In this document: positions 44,736 to 55,150 of the stretch, in pieces
How the letters are laid out: each line of letters starts with the position of its first letter
How positions within the stretch are numbered: the first letter of the stretch is position 1
Assembly: GCF_004798865.1 (NCBI RefSeq)
Contig: NW_025335268.1
Span: 85,618,934 to 85,682,933, forward strand
Direction of reading: 5' to 3'
Length of the DNA stretch: 64,000 nucleotides
Source of the DNA: Varanus komodoensis
Lineage: Eukaryota > Chordata > Lepidosauria > Squamata > Varanidae
Notes under the pieces: model-generated
Databases searched by the model: none
What the model was told of the DNA's origin: nothing
Seen by the model: the letters and a program-made list of their open reading frames with translations, nothing else
Translations under genes and position numbers: made by a program

Positions 44736-45782
44736 TTGCAGTTGGAGTACACAAGGACAGGACACCACTACTAAAACATGAGATCCAAGCAGGCATCCTC
44801 CTCTGCCTTGCCTATCTCAGCCTGTGGTGAGAGAGGACACAAGGGAAGCGAATGACGGCAGAGGGACTTACTGCTATTGCGTTCACATCAAGTAAGGTGG
44901 GGTCAGAGTCAGTGGTGTCCCATGCAAGGAGGCAGAGTTATGTTCAACTAAGTCAGAGTTGGCTGCCACCTTGGAAAGACCATGCTGGAGCATTTGCACC
45001 CACACAAGGAAGAGCTGCTGCCACATCAAAATGCAGAGACAGTATGAAAGCTGGCCATCAGTTCTGTGGTTCAACGTGTCAGGGATTTTTAAAGGTCTGT
45101 TGCCTGCTGCCATTAGCATATATAGCATGGGAGGCAGCATGGAGATATCTATTCAGAGGAGAAGGACCTTCTAGCCCAGAAAGTCCAGATGTGGAGGAGG
45201 ATGATTCCCCAGAAGATTCATCCTCCCTGTTTGAGTCTTCTGAGCTTAACAGGGAAGTCATGACAGCCAGAGGGCATGATGCCTTCATGGAAAAGTTAAT
45301 GTTTTAAACATGAACCATTCAGAGTACTGAAAAACCAGAAGGCTGCAAAGGCAACCTCTGTGGGCTAGGTTCAGTCAATGGCCTGGAGATTGCCCACCCA
45401 CTGATAGGGTGGCAGCTAGACTTTGAATGCTCAACGTATTTAATCAGCATATACTACTTCTCCAAGAAAACTGCTCTCTGCATTCAGTGACTATGTCCAC
45501 ATACTCTGAACACTGTTTTTGTTACTGTTGGGTTGTTCACCTTCCCTGCCCTTCTGTACACCCCCAGTCTTGTTGAAGTGCCATCCCCTATCAAGGAAAT
45601 GGCCATTCTTTGAGTTGGTGTTTTCCCTGATTCACAAGGCTGTCTTTTGACCTTTGTTTTGTTCTTTCCCAAAGAAATCCCACATGTGGCCTTAAAATGT
45701 TACTAGACCAGGCTATCGCATGACAGATAGATAAGCAGCGTGGGCATGACCAAGGAAAGACTGTCAACAGACTCCAAGCACA
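44736..45782. other. Unassigned stretch with an acidic open frame
   Basis: The plus frame 44852-45307 (151 codons) ends in an acidic, Ser-rich stretch (SSPESPDVEEDDSPEDSSSL). I recognise no host gene. The text from about 45078 onward resembles no consensus I can name, although such acid-rich frames also occur in old LTR-type fossils. I see no paired ends, primer site or splice-like edges that would settle it. Confidence 0.2.
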
Positions 45783-47915
45783 GAAGCATAGAACAGCAGA
45801 GTTGGAAGGGGCCAGAAGGCCATCGGGTCCAACCCCCTGCTCAGTGCAGGACTCAGGTTAAACCAACCATCCCAGATGGCTTAACCAGCTGCATCTTGAA
45901 CGCCTCTAGTACAGAAGAGCCCACAACCTCCCTAGGTAATTGGTTCCACTGTCATACTCTTCTAACAGTCAGGAAATTTTTCCTGATATCTAGCTGGAAT
46001 CTGGCTTCCTGTAACTGGAGCCTATCATTCTGTTTTCTGCATACTGGAATGATTGAGAAGAGATTTTTCCAGGGCATATCTCCCCTCAGTCTTCTCTTCT
46101 CAAGGCTGAACATGATCAGCTCTTTCCAGCTTTCCTCAAAGGGCTTTGTTTCCAGTCTCTGGATCATATTTGTTGCCCTCCTTGGAACCCTTCCCAGGTT
46201 GTCTTCATCCTTCTTAAACTGTGGTGCCCAGAACTGAACACAGTACTCCAGATGAGGCCTAATGATGCATTTGGTTTCCTTTTCCTAGGTGCATAACTTT
46301 GTACTAGCTTCCCTGAATCTTCTTTCTGTTTTCCATTAGCAATCCCAAACAGTTTTCTATCATCTGCAAATTCAATAAGCATTCCATGCACTTCCTCATC
46401 CAAATCATGAATAAAAATGTTGAAGAGCAATAGGCTCAGGAATGAATCCTGCAGCACCCCTCTTGTTACCTCTGCCCAGTTTGAGGAGGTGCCATTGATG
46501 AGTCTGATTCTTAGTCATTGGCGGATCCACCTGATCATTGTTCCATCTAGCCCACTTTTTGCTAGTTTGCTAATGAGGATATCATGGGGCACTTTGTCAA
46601 AAGCTTTGCTAAAGTCAAGATAGATGATGTTCACAGCATTTTCACATTCCATCAGGGAGCTTACCCAATCAAAAAACAAAATTAGATTAGTCTGGCAGGA
46701 TTTGTTCATTAAAAAATCTATGTTGGCTTCTAATAATCACTACAAGGTGATTACTTGCAAGGTGCACTGTTTTGAAGGTGTTGGCAGACTGACTGTTTTA
46801 TAATCTGCTCCAGAATTTTTCCAGGGAATGATGTCAGACTGACTGGTCTGAAGCTCCTAGTCTTCTTTTTTTCCTTTCTTGAAGATAGAGACAACATTAG
46901 CCCTTCTCCAGTCATCTGGCACTTCCCCTGTCCTCCATGATTTCTCAAAGATAATAGACAGTAGTTCTGAGAGTTCTTCCACCAGCTTCTTTATGACTCT
47001 AGGATGGAGTTTATCAGGCCCTGGAGATTTGAACTCGTTCAACCCAATTAGATGATCCTTGACCATTTACCATCCATCTTGAACTGCTTCCTCAGCTTGT
47101 ACTTCCCCTTCATGAGGAAGGTCATAGATCTTCTTTTAGAAGAAAACTGAGCTACAGTAGGAATCAAGCACTTCTTCCCTTTCTCTGTCTAGTGTTATCA
47201 TTTTGTCGTGCACATTGAATAGCTGAACCCCCTTTTCTTTCCTCTAGCTTTTGCTTTGGACATGCCTGAAGAAAGCCTTTTTGTTGCTTTTAGCATCCCT
47301 CACTAGCCTCAGTTCATTTCTAGCTCTAACCTTCCTCATGTCATCCCTGTAATTCTGTGCTACCTGCCTGAATTCTTCCTTTGTAGCCTGGACTTCTTTC
47401 CACTTTCTATGCATATCCTTTGTTGTTTTCAGATCATCTCTAAGCTTTGTGTGAAGCTTCATGGGCATCTTCTGTTGTCTTCTACCCTTTTTTCCTTGTT
47501 GGAGTGGTTTGTAATTATGCCTTTAGAATTTCCTTTTTTAAAAAAATCCCAGCCCTCTTGGACTCCTTGTCTCATTAGAGTCACTTGCCGTAGGACTACT
47601 TATTATTGTTCTGGATTTATTAAAATTTGCTTCCCTGAAATTCAGGGTACATGTTTGGCTACATTTGGCTTTTGTTTCCTTAGAATTAAAGTATGGCATG
47701 GTCACCTTCCCCCAGAGCTCCCACGGCTGTCACTCTGTCCACTGGGTCTTCCCTGTTTGTTGGTGTCAAGTCAAGGATAGCCGCTCTTCTTGTTCCTTCC
47801 TCCACTTTTTGATGGAGGAAGTTATCAGCAACACATGTTAGGAATCTCTCGGAGGGACTGTGTCAGAATTTGTCAGACTTCAGTTAGGGAAACTGAAGTC
47901 CCCCATAACCCAGAC
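45783..47915 (-). mobile_element. CR1 LINE, largest copy: endonuclease to 3' end
   Basis: Reading down from 47915: GDFSFPN (about 47907-47885) and RFLTCVADNFLHQKVEE, then RRAAILDLTPTNREDPVDRV are the second half of the AP-type endonuclease. Next come LNFREANFNKS and the linker MRKVRARNELRLVRDAKSNK (47468-47244). The reverse transcriptase then gives GLNEFKSPGPDKLHPRVIKK and RRANVVSIFKKGKKED (47066-46857), RPVSLTSFPGKILEQII, NIIYLDFSKAFDKVPHDILI (about 46630-46570) and IEFADDRKLFG (catalytic Ala-Asp-Asp at about 46360). From KVMHLGKGNQMHH the text jumps to LIWSTVFSS (the usual LEYCVQFW), so roughly 90-100 codons of the RT thumb are deleted near 46262. It ends GLFSLEKRRLRGD...RKNFLTVRR and the octamer end at 45783. 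Several frame changes; dead. Confidence 0.92.
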
Positions 47916-49179
47916 CTGGTTCTAATTAAAAATACTGCTGGATAACAAATGGCAGCATTCAGTGTTGGGTACTGACTATTCCACAACTATTCAGCATTAA
48001 AAATCTGTCAAGAAGAAACAATGCAGGTAAGCTGGAGTCTGTTTTTGCAGTAGCAAACTAGTTTGTAAGCATGTGCACCATCAGCAATGAACAGGAAATG
48101 CATTAGCCTTGAGCACTGTGAACCAATGAGTTGGATGCAGTTAGCCTCCTTTCCCAAATGAATCTACTTGGATAATCAATTCAAATTAAGACACAGAGCT
48201 TCTCTGGTAAACTGCTAGGTTATTAACCTTAATGATATTGGTACTTTCTCTTTGCCACAAGTAGTATCTGAGGTATAAGTTGCAAGTGTGCTCCCTGCTG
48301 AGAAAAGTATTGATGTTTCTAATTAAACAACACAACCTTCAAATGGGCCAATGAAGAGCTTGAGGAAGGGCTAATTTTTATTTGTACTATGTGAATAAAT
48401 AGCTTGTATGGGAAGCCCCTTGGAGAATTCGTTGGTAGTTTTACTTACTGTGCACTGAAGTGACTTGAAAGTTCCATGTTATTGAAGATTATCATAAAAA
48501 TGTCTTAGGGCCTTTCTGGACAATCAGTTCATTAGTGTGAGATACACACAGATGTACATTTGCTGCATGAAATCCAAATGCTTTCCATTAGGAAGTATGT
48601 GTTTCAGGGTGATTACATTTTGCCTACAGCTCAAACAACAATCTGCCGTTGCTGAAGAAATACAATCCTTTCCAAAATAATTCTACAAAAGTATTCACCT
48701 ATTGAAGAAAGTCATGGACAACATGACATTACAGAATTTCTGTTCATGTGGCAGGTTAATACCTAGACCTGGAATTAGCCTACAGAAAAGTATGCACAGG
48801 AACTTAGTAGTCTACCCTTGTGATCTTAAGGTCCATGCCTAAGCACATGTCTACAGTTGTAGCACTTCAGGCTGAAAATAAGGACCAGGTGATTTAACGT
48901 TCCTTCAGACAAATCCCTCCACACAGAGAAACACATGCTAAGTTCTTCCTGAGATGCACTACATTGTCTACACTACACTACCTATTACACTGTTCTGTAT
49001 AGATTTTTCTTCTGTGCAAGCATGGGAGGTTGCCTTACTGCCGATAGTCTACTATTGCTTTAAGGCTTTTTCCCTGATTGCTTCCTATATCAGAAATTTG
49101 CAATATAATAGCAAAGGAAATGAACCCAGGATGAACCGATCTGTACACTACAATAACCATCTGAGGTTCTCCACCATGT
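47916..49179. other. Unique AT-rich sequence
   Basis: No repeat is recognised and no coding frame. Confidence 0.4.
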
Positions 49180-49500
49180 GCGTCTTCTGAGGAAACCTAT
49201 GAGGATGCCCAGAATAGAGAGGACCTTCCTGGAAGTAGTCCTTCACTGTGGAATGCTTTCCTCAGCAAGGTCCACCGAGCAGCAACATTCTCATCTTTTC
49301 TGCACTGGGTCCTCCATGTCCAGGCATTTAGCAACCTATAATAAGGCTTTTTAACAAGTCAAGGGTTGTCATTCTCACCCATTTAAATTTGTTTTGTTTT
49401 ATATTATGTTTTATTGTATTTTTATGGTTTGATCATTTTAACCCAACCAGAAAGCTTTGACTATTGGGCAATATAGAAATGTAATGAATTAATGAAACCC
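49180..49500 (+). mobile_element. L2-type LINE 3' end, old
   Basis: The words gtccttcactgtggaatgct, ttcctcagcaaggtccacc (= LWNAFLSKV) and aggcatttagcaacctataa lead into a T-rich UTR and gactattgggcaatatagaa, atgtaatgaatt. Confidence 0.6.
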
Positions 49501-51140
49501 ATTCTTGGTTGTGGTGTCTTATTCAACCAGAAATTGTAATTTGTTGCCAACTTCTTAATGTTTCTAGATTTTTTTCCCTGCTGTTTTTTCCTGGTATAAT
49601 TAACTGGGAGCTACTGATAGAATGAAGGGCTCTAAATGTGTGTAAAAAGAGTTGTTACTCTGACCAGCACCTTCAGAGGTCTTTTGCATTCCTTGTGACT
49701 TAACTGGAGTTGCTAGGAATTGGCCTAATTCCATCCGCATAGGTGGGACATTGGAAGACAGTCCCATAGGACAGTAATATATAAAATCTGCATATGCTGA
49801 TTTATATCTATATTTGGATGTTACTACTAGGCTTTAAATTTTATGGGAGATAAAACCAGCTGATTAGTTTCTCATCCAAATCTTGTTAAATAAAATGAAT
49901 TATTCAATTACTATCCTGACACAGATGATCCCAAAGTTTTGGAAAATGGTATTTCCCCCACCCTCCACTAAGCTTAATTGCCCTGCAGAGGAAAACTTGG
50001 TGAGAGCTACTGCAGCATGTGGGAAAGGAAAAGTGAACCCTTCTCTCACCAGCTGCTGCTCAGCTTTGAAAATTGCCCCCTGCTGAGCAGGGAATCTTTG
50101 ATTGGCACCAGTGGATACTCAGGGCTCTGGGAAGCTAGATCTGGCACCCTAGAAAATAGAGGGGGCTGCAGTTCCATTGTACCCAACCTAGGTACCTTAC
50201 ATAATACATGTGGGCTCCAATTTGCAGCTTGAATTGCTGCACCCCAAGCCCAGTTTCACCCCTTGGGTGAGGTTAGCCTCAGTGCCAAGGCAAAAACGGA
50301 CATGGGACTTGCTGATTGTCTTTGAATCGTCATTTTCAGTTGCTATGTTTGCTTCCCTTGCAGGCTATCCTGAAAAAGCAAGAGTCTAGTTGGGTGTGTC
50401 TTTATAGAGGGCCTTAATAAGTCATTGAGTGGGTTGCACTGCAGGAAAATCTCCACTATATTCATAGGAGATCATGGGATGTTACGTCCATTGCATTCAG
50501 TATGAAGTTGTGGCACAAAATATCTATTTTCCTGACAGGAAGGAGACAGGCCTATGGTGGTGGATAATGTGCATTACCCTACATCCAAATGAATCCACTA
50601 CCTTTTGCATTATACAAAACCTGCCTAGCTGTTGCAAATGAGTACAATGGAGAGAATCGAGGATTATAAGGTCTGACAGGTCAGAAGCAAGATGAAGAAC
50701 AATTAGCATATCAAGTCTGACCTCTTATATAACAGACCATAAACCTGTCAGTAGTTCTCATCATACTCTGTAGCTTGAGGATGAGCTTGAACTTACATTT
50801 TAATGAGTTGTCCACTGGAGTGGGCAGGCTGTTCTATTCCAAGGTGTGGCCACTTTCCTTAAGTGCATCTTTGAGCTTTATCTGAAAATGCATATCTTGG
50901 ATTTTCTTTAACTTGCCCTTTCTGATAGGCTCCAAGATTCCCCTTTCAGAGCTGAATGAAGATCATGGGAATTTGTCCCTGCAAAAGCAAGATCCATGTG
51001 GCTGATGTCATTATTTAGGGATCCTGTGACCTCTAGCTGACCCAGTAATCACCTGTGTTTAGAAATGATCAGTGTAGATAATTGCCTAGTAGCAAGTCAT
51101 ACTATTTTTCCATCCATTCCAGTATTGAATGGATTGATAA
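49501..51140. other. Unique sequence, nothing seen
   Basis: No element or gene recognised. Confidence 0.4.
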
Positions 51141-51197
51141 CAGGTGTCCACTGTTATCAGTGGCAGGTGTCCACTGATAACAGTGGACACCTGCCAC
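51141..51197. repeat. Nested palindrome
   Basis: caggtgtccactgttatcag-tgg (51141-51163) is the exact complement of 51171-51193. In addition, 51160-51176 is the exact complement of 51181-51197 with loop ataa, and ccactgttatcagtgg (51149-51164) is itself a hairpin. The word caggtgtccactg occurs twice forward and once inverted within 57 bases. Confidence 0.97.
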
Positions 51198-51554
51198 CTA
51201 CTACAACATCCTCAGTTGGAGATGCCTGGACATTTTTGCATGAAAAGCATATGTTCTACCCTGAAGTTAAAAATTAAAAGTTTATATTCCACCTATACAC
51301 TTCATATATATGAAACCCCAACTACATGTATATGCTGAGGGAATCTAAGCAGGCAATGATTGACCAGGAAAGAGATCTTGAGGTGAATAGCTGCTTGAGA
51401 AACATGCAGGCCTAGCATTGGACAGCTGTAGAAAAGTCAAATTCCACATTCAACACAATTAGGAAAGGACTCAAAAATGTGAGTTGCCAAACTCATGCAA
51501 AAGAAAGCATAGATGAATCATCTAGCATTTCATCTAGATGCCAGATCATCTATG
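51198..51554. other. Unique sequence
   Basis: Nothing recognised. Confidence 0.4.
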
Positions 51555-51882
51555 ATGATGCTGGTTTTGACCTATAAAACTTTACGTGGCTCATGACCAG
51601 AGTACCAGCTGGAATGCCTTTCCCACTATGAATGTACCCCTATCCTACAGTTATCCCCTGAAGTCTACCTCCACGGGCCTCTTCTATTGTGGGAGAGAAT
51701 TTCATAGCTTATCTAAGCACTGTCTCCTTTTATCTTCCTCAGTCTCCTAGCAATTTCCATCTTTTGTAAACTGTCCAGAGAACTTTGGCTATTGGCCGGT
51801 ATAGAAATATAATAAAGGAAATAATCATGCATTAATGAATTATACATTAATGTATTAATTATAAATTAATTAAAGCCATCAG
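51555..51882 (+). mobile_element. L2-type LINE 3' end with AT-rich tail
   Basis: The words ctggttttgacctataaaac, tttacgtggc and agagtaccagctggaatgcc follow the L2 protein end (VLTYKTL-GS). After gaactttggctattggccgg and tatagaaatataataa comes an AT-only stretch of ATTAAT units (51832-51882). Confidence 0.6.
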
Positions 51883-53171
51883 CTGTTCACCCCATGTACT
51901 TTGGCACCTTCTCCTGTCAATGTATTCATACCAGTCAGCTGGGGATGAAAGCCCTGTAGCAGGTTTCCCTCCCCGCTGAGATGAGCTATGTTGGAATTGG
52001 TTGAACTAATCAGTTTCGGTGAACTGAACCTGGAGCAGTAATTGCTTCACTTGGTATTGGCCAGCAGGCAGCACCGCTCAAAGAAATGTCCCTCTTGCAA
52101 CCATGCACACTTGGAGCTCTTCCTCTTGCTGAAACGATTGTTGATGCTACTGAATATATGAACACACTCCGGGCAAAGCATTATTTTAAAACGGTGTCTA
52201 GTGACTACAATTTTCCCTTTTTACCCTAGCGTAGGTGCAGAAACCCCTGATCCAGGCTCTAATGGACAGATCAGGGGCCTTTAAGATTCAGATCTGCTTC
52301 CTGCCCAGTGCAGTAAAAAGTCAGATGAAGATGAAGATGCAGGTGATAGATACCCCTTTAAGATAATTTATGTTTTGCTCCCATCCTGTATAAATCCTAT
52401 TATACAAATTTAGCGGAGGCTGCCACAATGCAAACTGCACCTGCTGAAATCCGACTTCTGTACAATTATGAAAAAGGTACAGGAGACCCTTTTCTTTTGC
52501 GTTTGGCACTCAAGGCTCATGCAGTTCTTAAAGTGAAACTTTGTGAAATAGCAAGTGCTTGGTGTGTTCAGTTATTAAGTAAACAGAAGAAGAGCAAAGA
52601 AACCCCACTTCATTGTGCCCCAAACAAGTGTCTCCTCCAGTTTAAACTCAAGAATTACACACTCTCTAATAAACATGTATATGAGATACATTCTGGAGTT
52701 TGTTCACAAACTGACAAATTTCTTGGAAATTGGGCCATGCCTATTTTAGATGCTTTGCAAACATGAAAGCAAGTAATATGCACTCTTTGTTTCATGTGTG
52801 CTACCATTGCTACTTGCTTCTCCCTGTTGTGATAAATGCATATGTCCCCGTGCTCACAAGAGAAGCATGTTCACAAACGTGAATGCTTAGTGTGTGTGCA
52901 AGCCGAAGTCGTATCTCATGCTGCTCCTTTGTTCTACATCTTCCGTTATATAAAAGGGGGAAAAGGAGAAGAATTATTGAGGTTTTCGCTTTGACTCTAT
53001 GCTCTGATTTTGGATGGCCAGATGGAAAAGAGGGCAGAACTCCGCAATAGTGTAAAGAAGAGACAAATTTAGCACATTTAACTGAAAGTCCCTCTTCCAG
53101 GCAAACATCGGATACAGGAGCTTTGTCCTCTTTTGCCCCTGGCCACCCAATGCCAGTGGTATAATCTGAGG
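51883..53171. other. Unique sequence, nothing seen
   Basis: The 112-codon plus frame at 52428-52766 has no domain and no splice-like borders. Confidence 0.35.
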
Positions 53172-53356
53172 GCTGTAATCCTAGACATACTTAATTGGAA
53201 GTAACAGTGAAATCCTATGCATGTTTACTCCAAAATAAGTCTTTCTGAGTTCAGTTGAGTTTGCCCCTAGGTGAGTGAGTACAAGATTGCAGTCTGGGTC
53301 CCACCAAACTCAGTGAGACTTACTTATAAGTAGGCAGGCACAGGGCTATGATGTCA
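53172..53356. mobile_element. Joined copies of the ATCCTATGCATG-type MITE
   Basis: Arms read gtaatcctagacatacttaa, aatcctatgcatgtttactc, caaaataagtctttctgagt, then ccaccaaactcagtgagact, tacttataagtag. At least one whole and two half units lie head to tail. Confidence 0.6.
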
Positions 53357-53453
53357 ACACACACCACATAGGAACAGGTCTTCTAGATCAGCCCAATGAT
53401 TTCATTACTGCAGCATTCAATGATCACTCAGGTGTTTCCAGGAACCCTTCAGG

Positions 53454-53480
53454 TAGGCAGGCAGGCAGGCAGGCAGGCAA
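53454..53480. repeat. (AGGC)n microsatellite
   Basis: About six AGGC units. Confidence 0.95.
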
Positions 53481-54637
53481 TCATCTCTCTCCCCAGCAAC
53501 AAGTATTAGAGGTATTTGTTTTAGGAACTAGGGACTCCATTAGGTATCCTGGATAATAAATGAACATATCTACTAAAACTTTGCCTAATCTCACTTGAAA
53601 GCCATCAGAAAATCACAGTGGATTCTGTTAAATTAATTATGCATTGTGTAGATTTGCTTTTGCCTGATCTGGGTTGCAGTAGGAGCTTTTTCACTCAATG
53701 GACTCAATATAAACCAGGTGGCCAAGAGTTTGAATATAATCAGGGAGGAGTCCTCTTTACCATGCAAAATTATTCTTTTAAACCTCTTTATTTCTTCTCA
53801 GTTGTCTTTTTTTCCTAAATGAAGATTATGTTACCAACTCTTTATTTGAAATGGTTGCCCATCTTTGTACCCTTCCCACTTCTGTAACCTCATTTTTACA
53901 TAGAACTATACACTAGTGCAAGCGCAGCTCTCTCTTGCTTGCAGCATGCCTCTGTGTGAGAGTCAGTGTGAGTGAGAGAGAATGATACAGAGTTTTATTT
54001 TAAATAACTCCTCTGTTAACAATCCCTAACATGGCATTTGCCTTCTCGGCCCATCCCACACACACAGTCAACATTTTAATTGAGCTGCAAAGATCATTCA
54101 TTGTCCATTATTTGGCGTTATGTCATTTATGGATGTGTGGAAAACCCCCTGAGACATTTCACTAGAATTGTTGAAATGTTATTTTTACTTGTTACTTCTG
54201 CTGCTAGTTCTCTTGAAATCTCTTCAATGCACCATCCATATTGGCCCCTCCAATTAGGGCTCAATAGCATTTCACTTGAGCTGAATATTGGTAGCAACTG
54301 AGCCATGTGATGCCAGAAACTATTGTTCTTACCTAAATTCTTCCATAATTTTTCCCAGTTTCACGCAAGCAAGAACACTTAGTTTTATTATGATATTTGA
54401 ATTTCAACAAACTCATGTCCTGCTTGTGGATTTCCATGGACAGCTGGTTGTGTTTAAATGGCTTTAAACATGTAATGGAATCTCAAGGAAGTTAAACCTC
54501 ACCATCCTTGAGGACTTTTTGATTTTTAAGCATCTTGCTGGGTTCTGCTGTTGCCAATTGCTTTTTGAAACAATTTGCCTCTTCAGCTTTGGGAGATGAA
54601 GTGAAAAAATCTGGAAAGAAAGTCTTAATTGCATCAC
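53481..54637. other. Unique sequence, nothing seen
   Basis: Chance frames only; a short GTGAGAGA-rich tract lies near 53960-53985. Confidence 0.4.
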
Positions 54638-54762
54638 AGCAGGAATGGGGAACTTGTGGTCTCCAGATGTTATTGCACTACAACTCATGCTAGTTGCAGC
54701 TGATCGGATCAGAATCCAGCAACATCTGGAGGACCAGAACTTCCCTGTCCCAATCGTCAGTT
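54638..54762. mobile_element. Palindromic hAT-like MITE
   Basis: Left arm: cagcaggaatggggaacttg, tggtctccagatgttattgc. Right arm: ccagcaacatctggaggacc, agaacttccctgtcc. The arms are complementary over most of their length. Confidence 0.68.
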
Positions 54763-54887
54763 TCCTTACATGAGTAAACAGAACCTTCAGATTGCAGATA
54801 ATATTTTCCATCATTAAGCTTGAGTTCTAAGCATGTTACTGAACTCAGTGGAATACACTTCTGAAAACACATTTTAAAAATTCATTG

Positions 54888-54958
54888 CATAGAATCATAG
54901 AATAGTTGAGTCAGAAGAGGCCAAGAAGTGCATTGAGTCCAGCCCCCTGCTGGTTCTG
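54888..54958 (-). mobile_element. CR1 LINE, extreme 3' tip
   Basis: tagaatcatagaatagttga, gtcagaagaggccaagaag and gagtccagccccctgctgg: the CR1 octamer end and the first 60 bases, antisense. Confidence 0.85.
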
Positions 54959-54984
54959 TACTTTCCTCTTTCAAATTCACAGCT

Positions 54985-55150
54985 GTCTACATTCATGTAC
55001 TTCACAACAACCCTGTGTAGTAGATTATTCTGAGAGACTAGTCCAAGGGCTCTCAGTGGTTCATGAATGAATATGAGTTTGAACCTAAGTTTTCCTCTAT
55101 GACCCATATTCCCACCACACAGGTCTGCAGATGCAATGAGACTATAACTC
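54985..55150 (-). mobile_element. Sauria-type SINE, antisense, old
   Basis: cacaacaaccctgtgtagta, gattattctgagagactagt, ccaagggctctcagtggttc and gagtttgaacctaag follow the complement of the SINE body and B box in order. The tail half is missing; the CR1 tip lies just to the left. Confidence 0.65.

Noticed and set aside
45078-45720. A possible solo LTR
   Set aside because: The TG start and CA end can be picked by eye but no target duplication, internal region or family match supports them.
52428-52766. 112-codon plus frame
   Set aside because: No family, no start or splice context, and ordinary AT-rich surroundings.
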